Of a stretch of 12,811 bases of DNA, positions 7,448 to 12,811 are shown piece by piece. The notes beneath the pieces were generated by a model. It had not been told where the DNA came from, ran no database searches, and saw only the letters and a program-made list of their open reading frames with translations. The stretch covers positions 1 to 12,811 of the forward strand of contig DWYO01000118.1 of assembly GCA_019118725.1 (NCBI GenBank), in the 5' to 3' direction. Position numbers and translations under genes: made by a program. The stretch's first letter is position 1, and every line of letters starts with the position of its first letter. This DNA is from Candidatus Parabacteroides intestinavium. Lineage in GTDB: Bacteria > Bacteroidota > Bacteroidia > Bacteroidales > Tannerellaceae.

Positions 7448-8321
7448 ATCGGGATTTGTCAATATTGTCGGTAATCCGAATGTCGGAAAATCAACCTTGA
7501 TGAATCGGCTGGTGGGCGAGCGTCTGTCTATTATTACATCGAAGGCGCAGACTACACGTCATCGTATCATGGGAATTGTCAATACCGATGATATGCAAAT
7601 AGTCTATTCCGATACGCCGGGAGTCCTGCAACCTAATTATAAGTTGCAGGAGTCCATGCTTAATTTCTCTGAATCTGCATTGGATGATGCGGATGTGCTC
7701 CTTTATGTGACAGATGTAATTGAGACTATTGATAAAAATGAACATTTCCTTCAGCAGGTTCAGAAGGAGAATTGTCCGGTTTTGTTGCTTATCAACAAAA
7801 TAGACCAGACCGATCAGATGAAGCTGGAGGCTTTGGTGCAGCAATGGAAAGAGATTCTTCCGCAGGCTGAGATTATCCCGATTTCTGCGCTTACTAATTT
7901 CAATGTCGATTATGTGAAGCGTCGGATTGAGGAACTGATGCCGGAGTCTCCTCCTTACTTTGAGAAAGACGCGTTGACCGATAAGCCGGCTCGTTTCTTC
8001 GTAACGGAAATTATCCGTGAGAAGATTTTGTTGTATTATCAGAAGGAGATTCCCTATGCTGTAGAGGTGGTGGTAGAGCTGTTCAAAGAGGATGCAGAAT
8101 TGATTCATATCAAAGCAGTCGTCATTTGCGAACGGGATTCACAAAAAGGAATTATTATTGGTCATAAAGGACAGGCCTTGAAGAAGGTTGGTGCGATGGC
8201 CCGTAAGGATATCGAACGTTTCTTTGAGAAGAAAGTTTTTCTCGAAATGTTTGTCAAGGTGGAAAAGGATTGGCGAAATCGTGATAATATGCTTCGCGCG
8301 TTCGGCTATCGTTTGGAATAA
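7428..8321 (+). CDS. era: GTPase Era, 30S subunit maturation
   Basis: This 297-residue Ras-like GTPase binds the 3' end of 16S rRNA through a C-terminal KH domain and acts late in 30S assembly. G1 is GNPNVGKST (15-23), G2 the TTR near 42-44, G3 DTPG (62-65), G4 NKID (123-126), G5 the SAL near 153. The KH signature GIIIGHKG lies at 241-248. It starts inside the fabH 3' end: ATG at 7428 overlaps by 20 bp, and a second ATG at 7431 gives one residue less. GGGGAT just upstream, inside fabH, could serve as a ribosome-binding site. The overlap suggests translational coupling to fabH. The gene is intact and of normal length. Confidence 0.97.
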   Translation: MMEKKHKSGFVNIVGNPNVGKSTLMNRLVGERLSIITSKAQTTRHRIMGIVNTDDMQIVYSDTPGVLQPNYKLQESMLNFSESALDDADVLLYVTDVIETIDKNEHFLQQVQKENCPVLLLINKIDQTDQMKLEALVQQWKEILPQAEIIPISALTNFNVDYVKRRIEELMPESPPYFEKDALTDKPARFFVTEIIREKILLYYQKEIPYAVEVVVELFKEDAELIHIKAVVICERDSQKGIIIGHKGQALKKVGAMARKDIERFFEKKVFLEMFVKVEKDWRNRDNMLRAFGYRLE

Positions 8322-8345
8322 GCTTAGAAAGGAGTCTCTGAAAAA

Positions 8346-8384
8346 CTCATAAACTAAAAACTCACAAACTCATAAACTAAAAAA
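8346..8384. repeat. short A-rich tandem phrase repeat between era and der
   Basis: The 67-bp gap holds CTCATAAACTAAAAA twice (8346-8360 and 8369-8383), separated by CTCACAAA. It reads as five variants of an 8-base CTCATAAA-like unit. It ends 5 bp before the der ATG, so it forms the der leader. The function is unknown; it could be replication slippage or an A-rich unstructured initiation region. Confidence 0.7.
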
Positions 8385-8388
8385 CAGT

Positions 8389-9702
8389 ATGGGAAATCTT
8401 GTTGCAATAGTTGGTAGACCCAACGTAGGAAAATCCACGCTGTTCAATCGTCTGACCCAAAGCCGGCAGGCTATTGTCAACGAAGAAGCAGGAACAACAC
8501 GCGATCGCCAATACGGCAAGGTGGAATGGCTGACCAAGGAGTTTTCTTTGGTCGATACCGGTGGATGGGTGGTTAATTCGGAAGATGTTTTCGAAGAGGA
8601 AATCAACAAGCAGGTGAAAATTGCCATAGAGGAGGCAGATGTCATCTTGTTTGTGGTGGATGTACAGAATGGTTTGACCGATTTGGACATGGATGTGGCT
8701 AATATTTTGCGACGTAGCCGGAAGCCGATTTTGCTGGTGGCAAACAAGGCGGATAGTTTTGATGCGCATATCCAGTCGGCTGAGTTTTATTCTTTAGGTC
8801 TGGGCGATCCGATTTGCATTTCGGCCATCAATGGTTCTTGTACCGGAGACTTATTGGATAAGATTCTGGAGGTCATGCCGGAAGGAAAGGCGATGAAGAT
8901 GGAAGAAGATTTGCCACGTATTGCGGTCGTAGGGCGTCCGAATGCCGGAAAGTCTTCTTTGGTGAATGCTTTTATCGGAGAGGAACGGAATATCGTTACG
9001 GATATAGCCGGAACAACACGTGATTCTATTTATACGAAATACAATAAATTCGGGCTGAATTTTTATTTGGTTGATACTGCCGGTATCCGTAAGAAAGGTA
9101 AGGTGAATGAGGATTTGGAATATTATTCCGTAATTCGTTCTATCCGGGCTATCGAAAATTCGGATGTTTGTGTTTTGATGCTGGATGCCACTCGTGGTAT
9201 CGAGAGCCAGGACCTGAATATCTTTTCGCTCATTCAAAAGAACCGGAAAGGTTTGGTCGTTTGTGTGAATAAGTGGGATTTGGTTGAGGATAAGAGCCAA
9301 AAAGTGATTGATACTTTTACAACGGCTATCCGCGAGCGTTTGGCTCCGTTTACCGACTTCCCGATAATTTTTATCTCGGCTTTGACCAAACAACGTATCT
9401 TCAAAGTGTTGGAGACCGCTAAGCAGGTTTACGATAATCGTCATCGTCGTGTGTCTACGGCTAAACTGAACGAGACGATGCTTCCGATAATCGAGAATTA
9501 TCCGCCTCCAGCATGGAAAGGCAAATATATTAAGATTAAGTATATCACTCAGCTGCCTTCTGGGACAATTCCTTCGTTTGTATTCTTTTGTAACCTGCCG
9601 CAGTGGGTTAAAGATCCTTACAAGCGTTTCCTGGAGAATAAGATTCGAGGAAATTGGAATTTCACAGGAACTCCGATAAATATATTTATTCGGGAAAAGT
9701 AG
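8389..9702 (+). CDS. der: GTPase Der (EngA), 50S subunit assembly
   Basis: This 437-residue double-GTPase acts in late 50S assembly. The first G domain has G1 GRPNVGKST (9-17), G3 DTGG (56-59) and G4 NKAD (119-122). The second has GRPNAGKSS (182-190), DTAG (229-232) and NKWD (294-297). A KH-like C-terminal domain (about 350-437) follows. The ATG at 8389 has an A-rich, repeat-bearing leader. The gene follows era by 67 bp with no terminator between, so cotranscription is likely. The lrgA-like gene begins 22 bp downstream. All motifs are intact and the length is normal. Confidence 0.97.
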   Translation: MGNLVAIVGRPNVGKSTLFNRLTQSRQAIVNEEAGTTRDRQYGKVEWLTKEFSLVDTGGWVVNSEDVFEEEINKQVKIAIEEADVILFVVDVQNGLTDLDMDVANILRRSRKPILLVANKADSFDAHIQSAEFYSLGLGDPICISAINGSCTGDLLDKILEVMPEGKAMKMEEDLPRIAVVGRPNAGKSSLVNAFIGEERNIVTDIAGTTRDSIYTKYNKFGLNFYLVDTAGIRKKGKVNEDLEYYSVIRSIRAIENSDVCVLMLDATRGIESQDLNIFSLIQKNRKGLVVCVNKWDLVEDKSQKVIDTFTTAIRERLAPFTDFPIIFISALTKQRIFKVLETAKQVYDNRHRRVSTAKLNETMLPIIENYPPPAWKGKYIKIKYITQLPSGTIPSFVFFCNLPQWVKDPYKRFLENKIRGNWNFTGTPINIFIREK

Positions 9703-9724
9703 CGGGTGAAAAGATTGTTTAGGT

Positions 9725-10072
9725 ATGTTATTACAAGTATTTTATATTCTCTTCTTCTATTTTATAGGAGAGGTTATCAGCTATGGCATAAACGGATTTA
9801 TTCCGGGAAGTGTGATAGGCATGGTGCTTTTATTTCTTGCATTGGCATTCAAACGGGTAAAGCCTGAGCATGTGAATAAAGTATCCAAAGTATTGACAGA
9901 TAATATGGGCTTGTTCTTTCTTCCGGCAGGAGTCGGGTTGATGGGCTCGCTAAATATTTTATCTGCATCGTGGGCGGTTATCTTGACCGCTTGTGTTGTC
10001 AGTACTATTCTGGTAATCGTTACGGTTGCTTTGATTCAAGAAGGGTTTGAGAAGCATAAGGTACATCATTAA
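9725..10072 (+). CDS. CidA/LrgA family membrane protein
   Basis: This 115-residue very hydrophobic protein has about four membrane helices (roughly 2-20, 25-42, 60-78, 82-105). It carries the LrgA/CidA signatures IPGSVIGM (26-33) and FLPAGVGLM (65-73) and ends in a charged tail (EGFEKHKVHH). The family pairs with LrgB/CidB proteins. Such pairs were first described as holin/antiholin-like, and related pairs in Gram-positive bacteria act in pyruvate uptake. Neither role can be decided here. The ATG at 9725 is 22 bp after der, with AGGT directly before it. No LytSR-type regulator is adjacent. Confidence 0.9.
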   Translation: MLLQVFYILFFYFIGEVISYGINGFIPGSVIGMVLLFLALAFKRVKPEHVNKVSKVLTDNMGLFFLPAGVGLMGSLNILSASWAVILTACVVSTILVIVTVALIQEGFEKHKVHH

Positions 10073-10157
10073 GATAAGTCTTTTTGAGTTTGTTGGTTTG
10101 TAAGTCTTTTGGTGAGGTTGATCAGTAGAGGACTTAAAATTGAATTATGAAATACGA

Positions 10158-10862
10158 ATGACGGATTTATTGTCACATTCTGAGATCTTTGATTTGGCTT
10201 TGGTTATTGGTACATATATATTAGCTACGCTTTTATATAAGAAGACGCATTTAGGGATTCTTCACCCGTTGCTTACTTCGATATTTGTTATCATTGTCAT
10301 ACTGAAGACACTGGATATCCCTTACGAATCATTCAAGGATGGTACGCATCTGATTAATTTTATGTTGGGGCCTTCTGTGGTGGCGTTGGGATATGTGTTG
10401 TATGAGCAAATGCACTATCTGAAAGGCAATGTCGTTTCCATTCTGACGGCTGTTACCGTGGGAGCGGTTGTAGGGATAGTCAGTGTGATAGCGATAGGTA
10501 ATTTAATGGGGGCAGACCAGGCGTTGATTGCCACTTTACAGCCTAAGTCGGTTACAACACCAATCGCGATGGGTATATCCGAAAAGAATGGAGGAATCCC
10601 TTCATTGACAGCGGTAATTGTCGTGGCGGTAGGAATTTTTGGAAGTATTGTCGGTCCGGCTGTCATGAAGATTTTGGGAATAGAGAGCCGTATAGCCAAA
10701 GGATTGGCTTTAGGTGCTTCTTCGCATGGATTGGGTACGGCAACGGCTATCCAACTGGGGGCGGTCGAAGGTGCCTTGAGTGGATTGGCAATCGGTTTGA
10801 TGGGGATTATGACAGCCGTTTTGGTCCCTGTTGTCCGGCTTGTTTTAGATTGGATTTACTAA
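10158..10862 (+). CDS. CidB/LrgB family membrane protein
   Basis: This polytopic inner-membrane partner of the preceding LrgA-like protein has 234 residues from the ATG at 10158. Family signatures are PKSVTTPIA (about 129-137) and the ALGASSHGLGT segment (about 184-194), both strongly conserved in LrgB and in plant plastid glycolate/glycerate transporters of the same family. An in-frame TTG at 10140 would add six residues (MNYEIR). I prefer the ATG because the protein then begins just before its first hydrophobic segment, as is usual. The 85-bp gap to the lrgA stop is longer than in compact lrgAB pairs and holds a direct repeat of TAAGTCTTTT (10075-10084 and 10101-10110). The substrate is unknown; a small carboxylate transporter is a reasonable guess. 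Confidence 0.9.
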   Translation: MTDLLSHSEIFDLALVIGTYILATLLYKKTHLGILHPLLTSIFVIIVILKTLDIPYESFKDGTHLINFMLGPSVVALGYVLYEQMHYLKGNVVSILTAVTVGAVVGIVSVIAIGNLMGADQALIATLQPKSVTTPIAMGISEKNGGIPSLTAVIVVAVGIFGSIVGPAVMKILGIESRIAKGLALGASSHGLGTATAIQLGAVEGALSGLAIGLMGIMTAVLVPVVRLVLDWIY

Positions 10863-10865
10863 TAG

Positions 10866-10944
10866 GTTGACAAGGAAACAGGTAAACCAGCTGATAAGGA
10901 TATCAACAGTATAGACTCTGTATCTGCAACTTTGTTGCCTTGTC
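10866..10944. repeat. imperfect inverted repeat in the ahcY leader region
   Basis: GACAAGGAAAC (10869-10879) is inverted as GTTGCCTTGTC (10934-10944), matching at 10 of 11 bases across a 54-nt spacer. The left arm is part of GTTGACAAGG (10866-10875), which recurs exactly after ahcY at 12384-12393. No T tract follows, so it is a weak terminator candidate for the lrgB transcript. A CAACTTTG at 10927-10934 is one base off the Bacteroidetes -7 consensus but lacks a TTG at -33. Confidence 0.45.
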
Positions 10945-10960
10945 CTTTAAAAATATAACT

Positions 10961-12379
10961 ATGTCAGAAATCTATCCGACTGATCTGCCTTATAAAGTGG
11001 CAGACATGAGCCTTGCTGATTTTGGTCGCAAGGAAATTGAAATCTCTGAGCACGAGATGCCGGGGTTGATGGCGCTTCGTAAGAAATATGGCGAACAGAA
11101 GCCGTTGAAGGGAGCCCGTATCACCGGTTCATTGCACATGACTATCCAGACCGCTGTGCTTATTGAGACGTTGGTGGCTCTTGGTGCCGATGTCCGTTGG
11201 GCTAGTTGTAACATCTTTTCTACGCAAGATCATGCAGCGGCGGCTATTGCGGCTGACGGAGTACCGGTTTTTGCCTGGAAAGGTGAGTCTTTGGAAGAAT
11301 ATTGGTGGTGTACGGAGATGGCTCTCCGTTTTCCGGGTGGCAAAGGTCCGCACTTGATTGTGGATGATGGAGGAGATGCTTCTTTATTGGTACACATGGG
11401 GTATCGGGCTGAAAATGATCCGGCAACGATTCAGCGTGCAGGCAGTAACCATGAGGAGCAGTGTATTTTGGATACCTTGAACCGTATTTTGCAAGAGGAT
11501 CCGACTCGTTGGCATCGTACCGTTGCTGAAATGAAGGGAGTATCTGAAGAGACTACAACTGGCGTACATCGTCTTTATCAAATGATGGAACGGGGCGAAT
11601 TGCTGATTCCGGCTATCAATGTGAATGATTCGGTAACAAAATCAAAGTTCGATAATCTTTATGGATGCCGCGAATCGTTAGCTGATGGCATCAAACGAGC
11701 AACGGATGTGATGATTGCCGGTAAGGTAGTTGTTGTTGCTGGCTATGGGGATGTCGGCAAAGGGTGTGCGCATTCCATGCGCAGTTATGGCGCACGTGTG
11801 CTGGTTACGGAGATAGATCCGATTTGTGCTTTACAGGCTGCTATGGAAGGTTTTGAGGTAACGACCATGGAAGAAGCCGTGAAGGAGGGAAACATATTTG
11901 TGACTACAACCGGTAATTGTGACATTATAACTATCGACCATATGCTGGCTATGAAAGATCAGGCGATAGTCTGCAATATAGGCCATTTTGATAATGAGAT
12001 TCAGGTGGACAAACTTATGAATTATCCGGGGATCAGTCGGCTCAACATCAAACCTCAAGTTGATAAGTTCACTTTCCCTGACGGCCATTCTATTTTCTTA
12101 TTGGCTGAAGGGCGTTTGGTGAATTTAGGTTGTGCGACAGGCCATGCTTCTTTCGTGATGAGCAATTCTTTTACTAATCAGGTGCTAGCGCAAATGGACC
12201 TTTGGCAGAAGCCCTATAAAATAGGTGTTTATCGGTTGCCCAAGCATTTGGATGAGGAGGTGGCACGCCTTCATTTAGAGCGTATCGGCGTAAAACTTAC
12301 CCGACTCACTCAAAAACAGGCGGATTATATTGGTGTCTCTGTTGATGGACCTTATAAAGCAGAGCATTATAGATATTGA
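10961..12379 (+). CDS. ahcY: Adenosylhomocysteinase (SAH hydrolase)
   Basis: This NAD-dependent cytoplasmic enzyme splits S-adenosylhomocysteine into adenosine and homocysteine, relieving product inhibition of methyltransferases. From the ATG at 10961 it has 472 residues. A frame extension to TTG at 10940 adds seven residues (SFKNIT-type) that look like leader, and the AAAAATATAACT before the ATG is typical. Visible landmarks are DDGGD (135-139), the NDSVTKSKFDNLYGC block with Lys227, Asp231, Asn232 and Cys236 matching the human active-site set by motif, the NAD motif GYGDVGKG (261-268), and the C-terminal Lys466 and Tyr470. Compared with the 432-residue human enzyme it carries the roughly 40-residue insertion (about 150-190) common in many bacterial and plant forms. 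It stands between two short inverted repeats and is probably transcribed alone. I see no clear SAH riboswitch upstream. Confidence 0.97.
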   Translation: MSEIYPTDLPYKVADMSLADFGRKEIEISEHEMPGLMALRKKYGEQKPLKGARITGSLHMTIQTAVLIETLVALGADVRWASCNIFSTQDHAAAAIAADGVPVFAWKGESLEEYWWCTEMALRFPGGKGPHLIVDDGGDASLLVHMGYRAENDPATIQRAGSNHEEQCILDTLNRILQEDPTRWHRTVAEMKGVSEETTTGVHRLYQMMERGELLIPAINVNDSVTKSKFDNLYGCRESLADGIKRATDVMIAGKVVVVAGYGDVGKGCAHSMRSYGARVLVTEIDPICALQAAMEGFEVTTMEEAVKEGNIFVTTTGNCDIITIDHMLAMKDQAIVCNIGHFDNEIQVDKLMNYPGISRLNIKPQVDKFTFPDGHSIFLLAEGRLVNLGCATGHASFVMSNSFTNQVLAQMDLWQKPYKIGVYRLPKHLDEEVARLHLERIGVKLTRLTQKQADYIGVSVDGPYKAEHYRY

Positions 12380-12380
12380 C

Positions 12381-12432
12381 CAAGTTGACAAGGCTACAGC
12401 TAACGAATGTTAGACTTTAGCCTTGTTACTTG
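12381..12432. terminator. hairpin between convergent ahcY and xseA, possible bidirectional terminator
   Basis: The 9-bp stem ACAAGGCTA (12388-12396) with TAGCCTTGT (12418-12426) extends outward, past a small internal loop, by CAAGT/ACTTG (12381-12385 with 12428-12432). An inner CTAAC-GAAT-GTTAG hairpin (12400-12413) stacks inside. It starts directly after the ahcY stop and ends 9 bp before the xseA stop codon on the other strand. Neither side has a strong T-run, so terminator strength is uncertain. Confidence 0.6.
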
Positions 12433-12440
12433 AATAACTA

Positions 12441-12811
12441 CTATATTACTTCCGACTCTATTTCTCCATCAGAGAAGCGAGTGGTGAGATGGTCACCGGA
12501 CTTGACAGCCTTAGCCGACTTTAGAATTTTCCCATCTCGTAGTGTCAGGCTATAGCCTCGTTTTAAAATATAATCGGGTGAAGCCATGCGGATAAATTGT
12601 TCTTGTAGCTCTATAAATCTGGATTCTTTTAGGAGACGGCTACTGATTGCTGTGTGGATGCGTTGGTGCATGAGCTCCAATTGATTTTTATTCCGTTCCA
12701 ATAGACCGGAAGTAATTGTCGGAAGTTTGGATGCCAACAAGTTCAAGGCCGAACGATTGCGTTCGATGCGGTTGTTGACAGTTGCAGGTAAAAGAGTGCC
12801 TATCCGTTGCA
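12441..12811 (-). CDS. xseA: Exonuclease VII large subunit, C-terminal part, truncated by window edge
   Basis: This is the C-terminal ~123 residues of XseA, which with XseB forms exonuclease VII, a single-strand-specific DNA nuclease. The frame stays open to the right edge (QRIGTLLPATVNNRIERNRS precedes the TTG at 12746), so that TTG is internal and the true start lies beyond the window. The visible part has a long helical, probably coiled-coil region (about the first 75 residues, rich in L, R, E and Q), then the diagnostic C-terminal block YILKRGYSLTLRDGK, followed by VKSGDHLTTRFSDGEIES. It converges on ahcY. Its 5' neighbour, expected to be xseB or other genes, is not visible. Confidence 0.9.
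   Translation of the reverse strand, partial: QRIGTLLPATVNNRIERNRSALNLLASKLPTITSGLLERNKNQLELMHQRIHTAISSRLLKESRFIELQEQFIRMASPDYILKRGYSLTLRDGKILKSAKAVKSGDHLTTRFSDGEIESEVI

Noticed and set aside
7491..8108. 205-codon open frame on the - strand inside era
   Set aside because: It lies wholly antisense to era, which has every GTPase motif. Its protein is rich in I, L, H and R with no recognisable domain, as expected of a codon shadow.
8346..8384. CRISPR-like short repeats
   Set aside because: The units are 8 bases, degenerate and without spacers, and no cas genes are present.
9725..10862. Phage holin or toxin-antitoxin pair
   Set aside because: The motifs match the chromosomal LrgA/LrgB families, and no endolysin, integrase or other phage gene is nearby.
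10867..10872. TTGACA as a sigma-70 -35 box for ahcY
   Set aside because: It is about 90 bp upstream of the start with no matching -10 at proper spacing, and Bacteroidetes primary promoters use TTG/TAnnTTTG instead.
10863..10960. SAH riboswitch upstream of ahcY
   Set aside because: The region is under 100 bp, and I could not fold a convincing SAH-riboswitch core; only a widely spaced 11-bp inverted repeat is visible. A covariance-model search would settle it.

Overview
The window looks like chromosome of a gut-type Bacteroidales bacterium, Bacteroides or Parabacteroides-like. I cannot choose the genus without a search. The evidence is a near-perfect Bacteroidetes promoter (TTG, 21 bp, TAnnTTTG at 5521-5552), AT-rich leaders with little Shine-Dalgarno sequence, a GH106-type lipoprotein beside a sugar isomerase, and the character of the housekeeping proteins. 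All but the last gene lie on the + strand.

Layout: (1) 2-4151 is a sugar-catabolism pair: the 3' part of a fucose/arabinose-isomerase-superfamily gene, then a 977-aa lipoprotein of the alpha-L-rhamnosidase GH106 type, closed by a long palindromic terminator candidate. (2) 4307-5464 encodes a membrane sensor histidine kinase with no response regulator beside it. (3) 5521-9702 is a ribosome-biogenesis and fatty-acid cluster: promoter, DUF177/YceD protein, rpmF (L32), a strong intrinsic terminator, fabH, era (overlapping fabH by 20 bp), a short repeat-bearing gap, and der. (4) 9725-10862 is a LrgA/CidA and LrgB/CidB membrane pair. (5) 10961-12379 is ahcY (S-adenosylhomocysteine hydrolase). (6) 12441-12811, on the - strand, is the C-terminal part of xseA (exonuclease VII large subunit), convergent with ahcY across a hairpin.

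How the genes work together: DUF177 and L32 concern the large subunit, Der matures 50S and Era matures 30S, while FabH starts each fatty-acid chain. Region 3 therefore ties ribosome assembly to membrane-lipid initiation. A terminator after rpmF should let the ribosomal part be transcribed at a higher level than fabH-era. The isomerase/GH106 pair probably belongs to a glycan-use locus whose other genes lie left of the window.

I see no mobile element, CRISPR array, tRNA or rRNA, and no gap over 300 bases without a gene. Most of the window is conserved core genome. The points most worth checking are an atypical H-box in the kinase, an EF-hand/TSP3-like acidic loop in the DUF177 protein, the uncharacterised isomerase/GH106 pairing, and short intergenic repeats around der and ahcY.
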